The notes: generated from the letters alone by a model not told the origin. DNA of 64,000 nt from Candidatus Propionivibrio dominans (GCA_016709335.1 JADJNC010000016.1:54548-118547), one strand, 5' to 3'; positions 9,715 to 20,474 are shown, counted from the first letter of the stretch. Numbers and translations: made by a program.

Positions 9715-12541
9715 TCAGACATAATCCCTCCGGCACAAGCCACTCATCTCGCACCACTGACAAACGCTGTCGACGCCGTGCGCCGGCAGCCTGGCCCCGG
9801 CGTGCATGCAGGCGAAGGCCGACTGCAAGCGCTGGCCCTGTGCTTCGGCCGCGGCCAATAAAACGCCATCCCCTTCTCCAGCCGCTACTGACGCTACCGC
9901 TGCGATCCGTTCGTCATCAAGTGCGACATAGGCGGCTTGTACGGCATCGCCGTGCAACAGCGCGTAGGCCGGAAGTTGTACGTCGTCCTTGAGCCGCTCG
10001 CGGATAACCTTGGCGGTCTGCGTCTTGTAGTCGAGCAGCGAAGCACCTTTGCCTGTTTCACGGGTCTGGTCGATACGGTCGATACGTCCGTATAGCTCGA
10101 CGCTATCGCCATCGACCAGCGGCAGCACGCGGCTGACCCGCGTTTCGGCCTGCGCCCAGCGCCACCCTAGCGCCTCCTGCGCGCGCTGCCAGTCGAGATA
10201 GGCAGGCAGCCGCTTTTCCCAGCGCAGACGCCAACCCGTCGCCAGAAAATTATCCGCGATAGCCGGCGCGAAGACTTCGCCAACACAATCCTGCAAGGCT
10301 GCCAGCGCCTCGTCCTCGGCAAGTTCGGAGACTACCGGATGGCGCTCGTGGAAACGCTCCAGCACGCGGTGCACCAGCGCGCCGTAGTCGCTCTTGTCCA
10401 TTTCCTCGCTGACCTCGTCCATCTCGCCCAGCCCGAGCACATGGCGGGCGAAGAAGCGGTAGGGGCAGGCAACCAGGCTGGTATAGCCGCTCACCGAGAC
10501 CCGCCGCGGGATCAGCGCCGGGCGGCGCGACGGGCGCCGCCGGCACGGTGGCGGGCGGTGCCGAAGCGTCCTCGGGCGTCGATTCCCTGCGCGCCGGCAG
10601 GGGGGGCTTGATCAGGCCGTCGTTCCAGGCCAGTTGATTCAGGGTCGACAGCAGGGCCAGTTCCGGTGCCAGCAGATTGGCCTCGCCCTCGCGTTCGGAC
10701 TGCCAGGTTACGCTTACGCGCGGCACTGTCGCCAGCAGCAATTCGAGATCGCGGCGCAGTTCGCGCTCGGCATCTTCACGCGTCCGCAGGCCGAGTTCCC
10801 GGCGCACGGACTGATTGAAGAATGCACCATCGGCGGCGGGTGCCAGTTGGCGCGCATCGCCGCCGAGCAGCAGGGCGGCTTCGAAGCCACGCTGACCGAC
10901 AGCGTTGAGCGGCGTCAGAACGATGGGGCTGCTGATGCTGCTGTCACGGAAGTTGGCCGCTTCCAGCTCGCGGTTGAGCCAGTCGCGCCAGGTCGCGAAG
11001 CTGAACAGCGCTGCGCTGCCGTCCAGTTCGATGCGGCGTGCTTCGAGCAGGTCGAGCAGCACCTTGCCGGCAGCATCCTGCTGCAAGGGTTCGAGTGCGC
11101 CCAGCACGGCGAGCGCCTGGTGCAGTCGCTTGATCCAGCGCGCCAGAGGCGCCGGTTTCGAGCGAAAAAGTTTGCTGGTGGCTTCAAGTATCCGGTCGAG
11201 CAGTGCCAGCCCGAGGTCTTTCGATCCGTCATTGTCGGCTTCCAGCAAACAGCGCCGGATGCGCGGCAGACCGGCCTTGACCGAGGACGAACGAAGCGCC
11301 GATTCAAGCGTGAACACCGCCGCCTTGCGCGCGCTCTCCTGGCAATCGGAAAAAACATAGGGCGATTTGCACAGGTCGAGCAAATCGCGATAGTAAGCAC
11401 CACCCGCCGCCGTTTCGATGAGTGCATCGACGGCCGCCGCCGCGCGCGAGGTGGACAGCTTCCAGCCGCTTTCATCGCTGACCAGAATGTCCTCGCGTTC
11501 GAGCAGCGCGCGAACGCGCCGCGCCGTCAGACGGTCCTGGGTTATCAGCACGATACGGATCAGTCCGGCGCTCAGCCATTCGCCGATTTGCGCCACGGCG
11601 GCCTGCGCTTCCTGCTCACGGCCAGCCGTCGGAACGATTTGCAGGCGCCCGGCCAGCGGGCTTTGCGGCTGCCGCAGCGCCAGATCGGCGGCACGCTCGA
11701 AGAGTGGGGATAGCGGGGATAGGGAGGTCAGCGGCGCCTCCGTGGCCTCCGGCCACGCCGCCGCCAGGGTGCTCATCAGCGGCGAGGTGCACGCCGCACG
11801 CGGCGCCGGATGGAACAGCGACACACCCTGCGCGCGCTCATAGCGCCGCAGGAATTCGATTTCGGCAGGAGCCAGCGATTCTTCCGGTGCGGCATCAAGC
11901 AGCACCAGCAGGGGGCAGGACGGCGCGTCGTCCTGCTCGGCCAGTCTGGCCAATGCGGCCAGCCGCAGCCGGTAAGCCGCCGCTGCATCGGGCTGCCCGC
12001 AGGTGGCCAGCGCACGCCATGACTCATGTACGACACGCGCCTCGAAGGCCAGCGGTTCCGAAGCGCGAAGCGCATAGGCGGCTTGCAGTTGACAGGCCAG
12101 CGCGGCTTCGTCATCGGCTAGCGAAATGACGTCACCCTTCGCCGATGTCGTCAGCTCGTCGAACAGCCCGGCCATCTCCGAGGCGATACCCCACAGCGCT
12201 GCTTCGTCTAACCAGAGGAACTTGCGCAGGGCTTCATGCAGCAGAACGAGTCGCTCGCTGTCCGCCAGCGGCTTATGCATGGCGGCGACGGGGGCACAAT
12301 CAACCCAGTGCCGCAGCGTATCGAAGCGCGGCAGCAGCAGCGGCCGGGGCGCCACGCGCCGTATCGCGCTACGCAACTCGACAGCGATCGGGAACGCCGG
12401 AACGAGGATGAGCACCGATGACAGATCGCCGGTGGCGAGCGCACTGGCGCAACGCTTGAGCATGGCGCTGGCCAGTGCATCGAAGAAACCCTCACCCGCC
12501 GGCAAGGCCGTCGAAATCAGCCCGTCAGCGGTCTTCGGCAT
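9715..12541 (-). CDS. AddB-like PD-(D/E)XK nuclease with Fe-S cysteines, frameshifted
   Basis: A long protein (about 940 residues once repaired) with a degenerate helicase-like N-terminal two-thirds and a C-terminal nuclease: ALVHRVLERFHERHP, then ELYGRIDRIDQ and SLLDYKTQ, the D...DYK core. Cysteines at ACPYRFF and CQWCEMSGLC (C-x2-C-x5-C) match the Fe-S cluster of AddB/Cas4-type nucleases. The start at 12541 (MPKTADGLIS) lies 20 bases after the ferredoxin stop. The frame shifts near 10525 in a GC-rich stretch: the first frame runs into nonsense after PPATVP while the next resumes as RRVSVSGYTSLVACPYRFF. The length modulo three implies one extra base or two missing bases. It is followed after 179 bases by the AddA-like helicase. 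Confidence 0.8.
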
Positions 12542-12560
12542 GTGCAGGCCGGAAAGCGGA

Positions 12561-12884
12561 TCAGCGCTCGAGGTAATCGAGTTTGTCCGGCGTCCCGTTC
12601 CACGTATCGGCATCGGCCGGCGGCTCCCGACGCTCGGTAATCACCGGCCATATTTTCGCCAGTTCGGCATTCAGCTCGATGAACTTGCGCTGATGCTCAG
12701 GCACATCATCCTCGGCGAAGATGGCTTCGGCCGGGCATTCGGCCACGCACAGCGTACAATCGATGCACTCGTCCGGGTCGATGGTCAGAAAGTTGGGTCC
12801 TTCGTGAAAGCAGTCGACGGGGCAAACGTCAACGCAGTCGGTGTATTTGCACTTGATGCAGTTCTCGGTAACAACGTAAGTCAT
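12561..12884 (-). CDS. fdxA: 7Fe ferredoxin FdxA
   Basis: A 107-residue soluble electron carrier of the Azotobacter ferredoxin I type. The first cluster motif is [17 protein letters not shown] and the second [12 protein letters not shown]. The long C-terminal tail after the second cluster ([25 protein letters not shown]) is typical of FdxA, which binds one [3Fe-4S] and one [4Fe-4S] cluster. It heads the minus-strand group fdxA, addB-like, addA-like and is divergent from trxA, with 160 bases between them. Confidence 0.93.
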   Translation of the reverse strand: MTYVVTENCIKCKYTDCVDVCPVDCFHEGPNFLTIDPDECIDCTLCVAECPAEAIFAEDDVPEHQRKFIELNAELAKIWPVITERREPPADADTWNGTPDKLDYLER

Positions 12885-13044
12885 ATTTCGTGCTTTCCAA
12901 AGTTAACATGTCAAACTATATCGTATTTGCTTGTTCGCTTCCCATGTGGGTATTTTTTCGCTAGGATAGCCCCCATCTGCCGAGTTTCATCTCTTCAGGC
13001 ATCAAAATTTCCCCCCAACCCCTGTTTCCCCAAGAGGCTTTACG

Positions 13045-13371
13045 ATGAGCGAACACATTCATTATGTCACCGACGATTCCTTTGCCGCCGAGGTTCTGCA
13101 ATCGAAGCAACCCGTGCTGGTCGATTACTGGGCCGAATGGTGCGGCCCATGCAAAATGATTGCACCGATTCTCGACGAAATCGCCAATGACTATGCCGGC
13201 CGCCTGAAAGTTGCCAAACTGAACATCGACGACAACCAGTCTACCCCCGCCAGTTTCGGTGTGCGTGGCATTCCTACGCTGATGCTGTTCAAGAACGGCA
13301 ACGTCGAGGCGACCAAGGTCGGTGCGCTATCGAAATCGCAACTCAGCACATTCATTGACAGCCATCTGTAA
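13045..13371 (+). CDS. trxA: Thioredoxin 1
   Basis: A 108-residue cytoplasmic dithiol-disulfide oxidoreductase. The active site W-C-G-P-C-K lies at residues 32-37, with the buried Asp of LVDYWAEW upstream and the cis-proline loop in [13 protein letters not shown]. An AGAGG ribosome site precedes the ATG. The trxA-rho order is common in beta- and gammaproteobacteria. The 220 bases to rho contain no clear terminator. Confidence 0.96.
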   Translation: MSEHIHYVTDDSFAAEVLQSKQPVLVDYWAEWCGPCKMIAPILDEIANDYAGRLKVAKLNIDDNQSTPASFGVRGIPTLMLFKNGNVEATKVGALSKSQLSTFIDSHL

Positions 13372-13591
13372 AGTCGATAACCTGCGCCTGAAGGTTCGGA
13401 CAGTGCGGCACCTGAAAACAGGAAAACAAGGCCCGCACAGAACTTTCAGGCAAAAACTCCTGTAGCAACCCACTCGCAAGCCCGCAGCAAAATTCCCGGC
13501 AGTACCCAGATTCCCCTCGCCGTACGCTTGTCATGTTTCATTCGCGACAACGCCCAACGCATCTCCCCCTATTACTTCTTCATATCCGCTC

Positions 13592-14848
13592 ATGCATCTA
13601 TCCGAACTCAAAGCCCTACATGTAAGCCAGTTGCTCGACATGGCTGTCACCAACAATATCGAGGGCGCCAATCGACTGCGCAAGCATGAACTGATCTTCG
13701 CCTTGCTCAAGAATCAGGCAAAAAAGGGAGAAACCATTTTTGGCGACGGCACGATGGAGACGCTGCCGGACGGTTTCGGTTTCCTGCGCTCACCCGACAC
13801 CTCTTACCTGGCCAGCACGGATGACATCTATGTCAGCCCGAGCCAGATTCGCCGTTTCAACCTGCATACGGGCGATACGATAGAGGGTGAGATTCGCACA
13901 CCCAAGGATGGTGAGCGCTATTTTGCACTGGTCAAGGTCGACAAGATTAACGGCGAGGCTCCGGAAGCGTCGAAGAACAAGATCCTGTTCGAGAACCTGA
14001 CGCCGCTGCACCCCACCGAACACATGAAACTCGAGCGCGACATTCGCGGCGAGGAAAACACCACCAGTCGCATCATCGACATCATTGCGCCGATCGGCAA
14101 AGGCCAGCGCGGCCTGCTCGTCTCCAGTCCGAAGAGCGGCAAGACGGTAATGATGCAGCACATCGCGCACGCCATTACGAGCAATCACCCCGACGTAACG
14201 GTCATCGTCCTGCTGATCGACGAACGCCCGGAAGAAGTCACCGAAATGACCCGCTCGGTGAAAGGTGAAGTGGTCGCTTCAACCTTTGACGAACCCGCCA
14301 CCCGCCACGTACAGGTCGCCGAAATGGTTATCGAAAAGGCCAAACGCCTGGTCGAACATAAAAAGGATGTGGTCATCCTGCTCGACTCGATCACCCGCCT
14401 GGCGCGCGCCTACAACACCGTACAACCGGCTTCAGGCAAGGTGCTCACCGGCGGTGTTGACGCCAACGCGCTGCAGAAGCCGAAGCGCTTCTTCGGTGCG
14501 GCCCGCAATATCGAGGAAGGCGGCTCGCTGACCATCATCGCCACCGCCCTGATCGACACTGGCAGTCGCATGGACGATGTCATCTACGAAGAATTCAAGG
14601 GCACCGGCAACCTTGAGATCCACCTCGATCGCCGAATGGCCGAAAAGCGCGTTTACCCGGCGATCAACGTCAACCGTTCCGGCACCCGTCGCGAAGAACT
14701 GTTGCTCATGCCCGACGTCCTGCAAAAGATGTGGATACTGCGAAAACTGCTCTACAACATGGACGATCTCGAAGCGATGGAATTCCTGCTCGACAAGATC
14801 AAGGCCACGAAAAACAACGGGGAATTTTTCGACTCGATGCGCCGTTGA
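13592..14848 (+). CDS. rho: Transcription termination factor Rho
   Basis: A 418-residue hexameric RNA-dependent ATPase, normal length. The N-terminal helical domain opens with [18 protein letters not shown], the OSB-fold RNA-binding domain contains the [20 protein letters not shown] primary-site stretch, and the ATPase core has the Walker A motif in [12 protein letters not shown] near residue 180, followed by [13 protein letters not shown] (Walker B) and the Q-loop and R-loop regions ([25 protein letters not shown]). Rho often controls its own leader; the 220-base upstream region would be the place, but I see no diagnostic element. Confidence 0.97.
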   Translation: MHLSELKALHVSQLLDMAVTNNIEGANRLRKHELIFALLKNQAKKGETIFGDGTMETLPDGFGFLRSPDTSYLASTDDIYVSPSQIRRFNLHTGDTIEGEIRTPKDGERYFALVKVDKINGEAPEASKNKILFENLTPLHPTEHMKLERDIRGEENTTSRIIDIIAPIGKGQRGLLVSSPKSGKTVMMQHIAHAITSNHPDVTVIVLLIDERPEEVTEMTRSVKGEVVASTFDEPATRHVQVAEMVIEKAKRLVEHKKDVVILLDSITRLARAYNTVQPASGKVLTGGVDANALQKPKRFFGAARNIEEGGSLTIIATALIDTGSRMDDVIYEEFKGTGNLEIHLDRRMAEKRVYPAINVNRSGTRREELLLMPDVLQKMWILRKLLYNMDDLEAMEFLLDKIKATKNNGEFFDSMRR

Positions 14849-14981
14849 TCTGCACTGACCGCATCGAAATTGCAAATTTCCACAGAATCAAGGATAATTG
14901 CGCGTTTTCCGGAGCCGGTCACCGATGTAACGGACGTTTGCATCGAATCGGCTAGATTTGGACCTACAGGAATAGCTCAAG

Positions 14982-15197
14982 ATGAAATCCGGTATCCACC
15001 CCGCTTACCAAGAAATAGAAGTCACCTGCTCCTGCGGCAGCGTGTTCAAGACCCAGTCGACGATGAAGAAAGCGCTGCACGTCGAAGTGTGTTCTTCCTG
15101 CCATCCGTTCTACACTGGCAAACAGAAGATCATCGATACTGCCGGCCGCGTCGAGAAGTTCAACAGGAAGTACGGCTCGATGCACAAGCCGGCCTGA
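14982..15197 (+). CDS. rpmE: 50S ribosomal protein L31, zinc form
   Basis: A 71-residue ribosomal protein of the large subunit that contacts the 30S head. The zinc-binding cysteines are present as C-S-C at residues 16-18 and C-S-S-C near residue 37, so this is the RpmE1 zinc-containing paralogue rather than the zinc-independent YkgM type. The ending [10 protein letters not shown] is typical. It is followed by a strong terminator. Confidence 0.96.
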   Translation: MKSGIHPAYQEIEVTCSCGSVFKTQSTMKKALHVEVCSSCHPFYTGKQKIIDTAGRVEKFNRKYGSMHKPA

Positions 15198-15230
15198 TTC
15201 TGATACCGAGTTCAAGCGGACTCAGCGCAA

Positions 15231-15255
15231 AGGCAGCCGCAGGGCTGCCTTTTTC
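15231..15255 (+). terminator. Rho-independent terminator after rpmE
   Basis: AGGCAGCC-GCAG-GGCTGCCT forms an eight-base-pair perfect stem with a four-base loop followed by five or six T residues, 33 bases past the rpmE stop codon. Confidence 0.93.
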
Positions 15256-15292
15256 ATTTACTCAACAGCCCTCCATCGACTAGCGCCCGGCC

Positions 15293-17002
15293 ATGCCATT
15301 TATCCCGGAACAACCGCGCTTCAAGGGGATTTCCCTGCCACCCAGCGGCTGGGTGCTGGCCGTATTGCTGGTGGTCTACATCTTTACCGGCCTCATCGGC
15401 CACGACCCGTGGAAGCACGACGATGCGATCTCGATCGGCATCGCCTACGACATGGTGAGCAACGGCAACTGGCTGATGCCACAACTTGCCGGACAGCCTT
15501 ACCCGGACGCGCCGCTCTATTACTGGGCAGCGGCGATCACAGCCCACCTCTTTTCGTGGCTCCTGCCCGTGCATGACGCCGCGCGTCTGGCCAGCGGCCT
15601 ATTCACCTTGCTGGCGCTTGCCTTCATCCTGCTCGCCGCGCGCGAACTGCATGGCCGCGCTCATGCGGCTGCCGGGCCATTGATTCTTGCCGGTAGCATC
15701 GGCTTCCTGTTCCACGCCCACGAGGCGCAGCCCATGCTCGCCGCATTGACGGCAAATACGGCCGCTTTCTGGGCACTGGCCTTGATGCCACGTCGCCCCG
15801 TTGTTGCAGCCATGGTATTTGGCACGGCTGTCGCCATCGCCTTCCTGGCCAACGGATTGCTCCCCGTTCTGACTTTGCTGCCGGTTACCGCTTTTTCCCT
15901 GTGGCAATCTGCGGACAGGAAAAAAAGCCTGAAGCTTCTGGCCCTGGCCATGGCCCTGGCGCTTTTCCTTTCCGGATTGTGGTTACTCCCCCTGTACCTG
16001 GCTTCTCCAGAGTATCTCAAGACATTTTTTCAGCGCGAACTGGCGGCCTTGACCAAGCCGGTACCGGCCTTTTCCAACACCCTGCGTTACCTCAGCCTGC
16101 TGCTCTGGTACGCCTGGCCTGCCCTACCCCTGGCGGCATGGGCGTTATGGTCAAAACGACGTCTTCTGCGCAGCACACCGCTGGCACTTCCCATTTTCTC
16201 GTTTGTGTCAGTCCTGCTCATTCTTGGCCTGAGCACCGAGTTGCGCAGTGCAGCGGCTTTACTGCTCCTGCCACCACTGGTCCTGCTGGCCGTTCCCGGC
16301 GTAAGCTCACTGCGGCGCGGCGCGGCAAACTCCTTTGACTGGTTTGGCATGATGCTGTTTACCTTTCTTGCGGCCGTCGTCTGGATCGTCTGGTACGCCA
16401 TGGTGTACGGCTGGCCAGAGCGACTGGCACGCCAGGCAGTGCGACTGGAACCCGGCTTTGTTGGCCACTTCAGCCTGCCTGCCTTTGTCTTCTCGATACT
16501 GGCCACCAGCCTCTGGTGCTGGCTGATCGTCACCAGCCCGCGCTCGTCGATGCGCGGCATCATGCACTGGATGTCCGGTCTGGCACTGTTCTGGCTGCTG
16601 ATCGCCACACTGTGGATGCCCTGGATTGACTACGGCAAAAGCTACCGTCCGCTCTCTGCCTCACTGGCCAAAACGCTGCCGGCCAAAACCTACTGTGTGG
16701 CCAATGCCAACCTGCCCGATTCCATTCTTGCTTCTCTGGATTACTTTGACCGGATTCGTACCGTTCCCTTGAAGAGCACCGCCGGCAAAGCGTGTAACTG
16801 GTTGCTGATACAAGGCGAGACACGGGACCCGGCAGCGATTTCGGCGGCCGGATGGCGCAAGGTCTGGGAAGGAAAACGGCCTGGAGACCGACGCGATAGC
16901 GATATCTTTCACCTTTTCCGGCGCGACGCCAAGGCCAACAAGGCGGCTACTTTACCCGACCACCTCGTTGCCCCTCCCGAAGCCGGCAGCTCGCGCCCCT
17001 GA
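15293..17002 (+). CDS. PMT/ArnT-like membrane glycosyltransferase
   Basis: A 569-residue integral membrane protein with about twelve hydrophobic segments and the start region typical of lipid-carrier-dependent glycosyltransferases (GT83/PMT_2). The first periplasmic loop has the conserved acidic residues in GHDPWKHDDAISIGIAYDMVSNGNWLMPQLAGQPYPDAPLYYW, which in ArnT-type enzymes hold the catalytic aspartate and the P-x-x-P-L-Y-Y-W substrate loop. It probably transfers a sugar from a polyprenyl-phosphate donor to lipid A, a protein or another envelope acceptor; the acceptor cannot be deduced. It stands alone after the rpmE terminator and is convergent with orn. Confidence 0.8.
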   Translation: MPFIPEQPRFKGISLPPSGWVLAVLLVVYIFTGLIGHDPWKHDDAISIGIAYDMVSNGNWLMPQLAGQPYPDAPLYYWAAAITAHLFSWLLPVHDAARLASGLFTLLALAFILLAARELHGRAHAAAGPLILAGSIGFLFHAHEAQPMLAALTANTAAFWALALMPRRPVVAAMVFGTAVAIAFLANGLLPVLTLLPVTAFSLWQSADRKKSLKLLALAMALALFLSGLWLLPLYLASPEYLKTFFQRELAALTKPVPAFSNTLRYLSLLLWYAWPALPLAAWALWSKRRLLRSTPLALPIFSFVSVLLILGLSTELRSAAALLLLPPLVLLAVPGVSSLRRGAANSFDWFGMMLFTFLAAVVWIVWYAMVYGWPERLARQAVRLEPGFVGHFSLPAFVFSILATSLWCWLIVTSPRSSMRGIMHWMSGLALFWLLIATLWMPWIDYGKSYRPLSASLAKTLPAKTYCVANANLPDSILASLDYFDRIRTVPLKSTAGKACNWLLIQGETRDPAAISAAGWRKVWEGKRPGDRRDSDIFHLFRRDAKANKAATLPDHLVAPPEAGSSRP

Positions 17003-17107
17003 ATTCCTGCTGAGTGCATGGAAAATTATCCGGGAGCCCTCTGCGATCCCGGCGTCGACAGCGCTGGTCACCCGGCGCTGGTCACCCAGTTTTTCAGGCC
17101 AAACTCG

Positions 17108-17653
17108 TTACAGCTTTAAAAAGTGCTCGCGGTAATACTTCAACTCTTCGATCGATTCACGAATATCGGCCAGCGCCGTGTGATCAGCTTTCTTCACGAA
17201 ACCCTTGGCCAGGTCGGGCTTCCAGCGCCGGCATAGCTCCTTGAGGGTACTGACGTCGAGATTCCGGTAGTGAAACCATTCCTCCAGTTTCGGCATATAG
17301 CGCAGCATGAAGCGGCGATCCTGTCCAATTGAATTGCCGCACATCGGACTGGCCTGCCTGGGAACATAGTCCTGAATGAAAGCCAGCGCTGCCGCCTCAA
17401 CCATCGCCTCGTCAAGTACCGAAGCCTTGACTTTTGCGATCAATCCGGAGCGGCCATGCGTTTTTTTGTTCCACTCGTCCATCGCGTCAAGCTCGGCATC
17501 GGATTGATGAACGACCCACACCGGCGATTCGGCGAGGGTCACCAGATCGTTGTTGGTTACGATCATCGCCAGTTCGATGATGCGCTCGCGCTCGGGGTCG
17601 AGGCCGGTCATTTCCATGTCCAGCCAAATGAGATGATTCGCGTCCTGTGCCAT
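17108..17653 (-). CDS. orn: Oligoribonuclease
   Basis: A 181-residue DEDDh-family 3'-5' exonuclease that degrades 2-5-nt RNAs including pGpG, so it ends RNA and cyclic-di-GMP turnover. Visible catalytic elements are [13 protein letters not shown] (D and E of exo I), [12 protein letters not shown] (exo II) and [22 protein letters not shown] (exo III, with the H-x-A-x-x-D pattern). It is divergent from the M48 protease, 44 bases away, so the two promoters must overlap. Confidence 0.96.
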   Translation of the reverse strand: MAQDANHLIWLDMEMTGLDPERERIIELAMIVTNNDLVTLAESPVWVVHQSDAELDAMDEWNKKTHGRSGLIAKVKASVLDEAMVEAAALAFIQDYVPRQASPMCGNSIGQDRRFMLRYMPKLEEWFHYRNLDVSTLKELCRRWKPDLAKGFVKKADHTALADIRESIEELKYYREHFLKL

Positions 17654-17697
17654 ATAATCTGTCCAGACTGTTCAATACCTCATTCTGTCACAGCCTG

Positions 17698-18945
17698 ATG
17701 ATCAATATTTTCTCGATTGCATTTCTTTTCGCCCTCTCGGTGATGGTCGCGCTTCGCCTGTACCTGGCCTGGCGCCAGATTTCACACGTCCAGGCTTGCC
17801 GGGCCGCAGTTCCCGATCAGTTTGCCGGTCGAATCGAGCTTTCCGCGCATCGGAAAGCGGCGGATTACACTGTTATCCGAACGCGTTTCGGGGTGGTGTC
17901 GCTCCTCGTCGAGATTGCTCTGCTTCTGGTTTTAACTTTTGGCGGCGGACTTCAGGCGCTCCATGATTTCTGGAGTACCAGGCTCTCCGGGGCGGGTTAT
18001 GGCGTGGCACTGATCTTCAGTGTCATGCTCATTTCGGGCCTGGTCGATCTTCCCTTGACGCTGTATACGCAATTTGTCATCGAAGAGAAATTCGGCTTCA
18101 ACCGCATGACGTTCAGATTGTTCCTCATTGATCTTCTCAAGCAAACGGCGCTTGGCGTCGCCATCGGCACGCCGGTGCTGCTCGCTGTGCTCTGGCTGAT
18201 GGCGCAGATGGGCAGCCTGTGGTGGCTCTATGTCTGGCTGTTCTGGTGCGGTTTCAATCTGCTGATCCTCTTCATCTACCCGACCTGGATCGCTCCGCTC
18301 TTCAACAAGTTTTCCGCGCTCGACGATGCGCCGCTCAAGGCGCGCATCGAGGCTCTGCTGCAACGTTGCGGATTTGCCTCGTCGGGACTTTTCGTGATGG
18401 ACGGTTCGCGGCGTTCGAACCATGGCAACGCTTATTTCACCGGTTTCGGCAAGAGCAAGCGTATCGTCTTTTTCGATACCCTGCTCGGCCGCCTGCAGCC
18501 GGTCGAGGTGGAAGCCGTTCTGGCTCACGAACTCGGCCACTTCAGGCATCGTCACGTGATCAAGCGCATCGTCCTGCTCTTCGCCCTGTCGCTGGCTGGT
18601 CTGGCACTGCTTGGCCAGTTGATTGACGCCGAGTGGTTCTTCAACGGGCTCGGGGTCAGCGTGCACAACACCGCGCTGGCACTGATTCTGTTCTTTCTGG
18701 TGGCGCCGGTCTTCAGCTTCCTGCTGACGCCGCTGATCAGTCTGCTCTCGCGCCGCCATGAATTCGAAGCGGACCGCTACGCCGCCAGGCATGCCTCGGC
18801 CGACGATCTGGTCAAGGCGCTGGTCAAGCTCTACGAAGACAATGCCGCGACACTGACACCCGACCCGCTGCACTCGCTGTTCTACGACTCGCATCCTCCT
18901 GCCGCGCTGCGTATTTCACGCCTTGCACGCCTGAACAGAAACTGA
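17698..18945 (+). CDS. M48 family membrane metalloprotease (CAAX protease-like)
   Basis: A zinc metalloprotease of the Ste24/HtpX type with several membrane segments. The zinc motif H-E-L-G-H lies near residue 280 (VLAHELGHFRHRHV) and the third ligand Glu in RRHEFEADRYAARHA. The N-terminal half has the FNRMTFRLFLIDLLKQ region of peptidase family M48A (CAAX prenyl protease 1). The start is placed at 17698 (MINIFSIAFLF), because the earlier ATG would overlap orn on the opposite strand. It is followed after seven bases by a pterin dehydratase and rsgA, an arrangement repeatedly seen in betaproteobacteria. Likely role: membrane protein quality control; substrates unknown. Confidence 0.88.
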   Translation: MINIFSIAFLFALSVMVALRLYLAWRQISHVQACRAAVPDQFAGRIELSAHRKAADYTVIRTRFGVVSLLVEIALLLVLTFGGGLQALHDFWSTRLSGAGYGVALIFSVMLISGLVDLPLTLYTQFVIEEKFGFNRMTFRLFLIDLLKQTALGVAIGTPVLLAVLWLMAQMGSLWWLYVWLFWCGFNLLILFIYPTWIAPLFNKFSALDDAPLKARIEALLQRCGFASSGLFVMDGSRRSNHGNAYFTGFGKSKRIVFFDTLLGRLQPVEVEAVLAHELGHFRHRHVIKRIVLLFALSLAGLALLGQLIDAEWFFNGLGVSVHNTALALILFFLVAPVFSFLLTPLISLLSRRHEFEADRYAARHASADDLVKALVKLYEDNAATLTPDPLHSLFYDSHPPAALRISRLARLNRN

Positions 18946-18952
18946 GGTCACC

Positions 18953-19288
18953 ATGTCCGAATCACCGCTCATCGAAGATCGTTGCCGTCCCCTGCGTGGC
19001 GCAGAACACCGGCTCGACGCCCCGCAGATCATCGCCCTGCTCAAACAACTCGACGGCTGGGAAATCGTCAACGAACGACTGCACCGGGAATTTCGTTTCG
19101 CCGATTACAAGAGCACCCTGCTGTTCGTCAATGCCGTCGCCTGGCTCGCTGAACGCGAGAATCACCACCCCGACCTCGAAGTCGGCTATAGCCGGGTGAT
19201 GGTCGCCTACAGCACGCACGACGTCGGCGGCCTGTCGCGCAACGATTTTATCTGTGCCGCCAAAATCGAGGCACTGACATCACTTTGA
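18953..19288 (+). CDS. 4a-hydroxytetrahydrobiopterin dehydratase
   Basis: A 111-residue pterin-4a-carbinolamine dehydratase (PhhB/PCD). The signature is ENHHPDLEVGYSRVMVAYSTHDVGGLSRNDF, with the paired active-site histidines and the T-H-D-x-G-G-L motif. It regenerates the tetrahydropterin used by aromatic hydroxylases or acts in pterin salvage. No phenylalanine hydroxylase gene is in the window. The stop codon overlaps the TTG start of rsgA, so the two are co-translated. Confidence 0.9.
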   Translation: MSESPLIEDRCRPLRGAEHRLDAPQIIALLKQLDGWEIVNERLHREFRFADYKSTLLFVNAVAWLAERENHHPDLEVGYSRVMVAYSTHDVGGLSRNDFICAAKIEALTSL

Positions 19289-20151
19289 AACTCGCAGGCA
19301 CCATCGTCGCCGCGCATGGAAGGCAATATCGGGTTGAACTGACTTCCGGCGAGACGCTGCTGTGCTTTCCGCGTGGCAAGAAAAGTGAGCTGGCCTGTGG
19401 CGACCAGGTTGGTGTGCAACGTAGCGGCGATGCCCAGGGCGTCATTGTTTCAGTCGACCCGCGCCGCACGCTGCTCTATCGCTCGAACGATTTCAAACAG
19501 AAGCTGATCGCCGCCAACGTGACGCAAATCGTCATTGTGGTCGCTACCGAGCCTTCGTTTTCAGACGAACTGGTCTCGCGCTGCATGGTTGCTGCCGAAA
19601 GCCAGGACATCAAGGCGCTGATCGTTCTCAACAAGTGCGACCTGAGCGAGCGGGTTGCGCCGGCCGTCCTTGCCCTGGCGCCATTTGAAAAACTGGGCTA
19701 CCCCTTGCTCAGGCTTTCCGCGCGTGCCGACGCCGAAGCCCTGCGCCCGTATTTATCAGGCCAGACCAGCGTGCTCGTAGGCCAGTCCGGCATGGGCAAA
19801 TCAACGCTGACCAACGCGCTGGTACCTGGTGCCCAGGCTCCAACGCGCGAAATTTCCGCAGCACTTGACTGCGGAAAACACACCACGACACACGCCACGC
19901 TCTATCGTCTCGACGCCAGCTCGGTGTTTATCGACTCTCCCGGCCTGCAGGAGTTTGGCCTGCGCCACCTCTCGTCAGGCGCTATCGAGCTCGGCTTTCC
20001 GGAATTCAGACTACTGCTCGGTCAATGCCGCTTTCGAAATTGCCGGCATGACCGCGAGCCCGACTGTGCCGTTCATTCTGCCGTCCAGCGTGGCGATATC
20101 GACCCGCGCCGCTACGCGGCATTCCGTTCACTCTGCGCCGAAGCGGGCTGA
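19285..20151 (+). CDS. rsgA: Small-ribosomal-subunit GTPase RsgA
   Basis: A 288-residue circularly permuted GTPase that assists late 30S maturation. It has an N-terminal OB fold, G4 (LNKCDL) before G1 (GQSGMGKSTLTNAL, about residues 166-178) and G3 (DSPGLQEFG), the permuted order diagnostic of RsgA, and a C-terminal zinc motif C-x6-C-x-H... (GQCRFRNCRHDREPDC). The start is TTG at 19285 within the overlap TTGA with the upstream stop; no better start exists nearby. Confidence 0.94.
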   Translation: MKLAGTIVAAHGRQYRVELTSGETLLCFPRGKKSELACGDQVGVQRSGDAQGVIVSVDPRRTLLYRSNDFKQKLIAANVTQIVIVVATEPSFSDELVSRCMVAAESQDIKALIVLNKCDLSERVAPAVLALAPFEKLGYPLLRLSARADAEALRPYLSGQTSVLVGQSGMGKSTLTNALVPGAQAPTREISAALDCGKHTTTHATLYRLDASSVFIDSPGLQEFGLRHLSSGAIELGFPEFRLLLGQCRFRNCRHDREPDCAVHSAVQRGDIDPRRYAAFRSLCAEAG

Positions 20152-20169
20152 CCTCAAAGGAGTATCGCA

Positions 20170-20448
20170 ATGGCTGAAATCAGCATTCGCCGCAAACACG
20201 GCAAAACGCACTCCGACGCCCGCGCCGCTGCCGAACACATGGCCTCCGAACTCAAGGAAGAGTTCGATCTGAACTATGCATGGGACGGAGATGTACTACG
20301 CTTCAAGCGCTCGGGCCTTTCGGGCGAGCTGGCGCTGGATGCAAAGGAAGTCGCCCTGCACATCCGCCTCGGATTTCTGCTCTCGGCACTCAAACCGAGC
20401 ATCGAACGCGAGGTACACAAGTTCTTTGATGAAAACTTTCACGCCTGA
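20170..20448 (+). CDS. Polyhydroxyalkanoic acid system family protein
   Basis: A 92-residue protein of the PHA_gran_rgn family (TIGR02610-like): an N-terminal MAEISIRRKHGKTHSDARAAAEHMASELKEEF followed by a WDGDVLRFKRSGLSGELALDAKEVALHIRLGFLLSALKPSIEREV core. Members are found in PHA-storing proteobacteria. Their role is thought to be in granule association or regulation but is not settled. An AAAGGAG ribosome site precedes the ATG. It probably ends the operon M48 protease - pterin dehydratase - rsgA. Confidence 0.85.
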   Translation: MAEISIRRKHGKTHSDARAAAEHMASELKEEFDLNYAWDGDVLRFKRSGLSGELALDAKEVALHIRLGFLLSALKPSIEREVHKFFDENFHA

Positions 20449-20474
20449 ACCGAGTGAAAAAAATGCTATAACCC

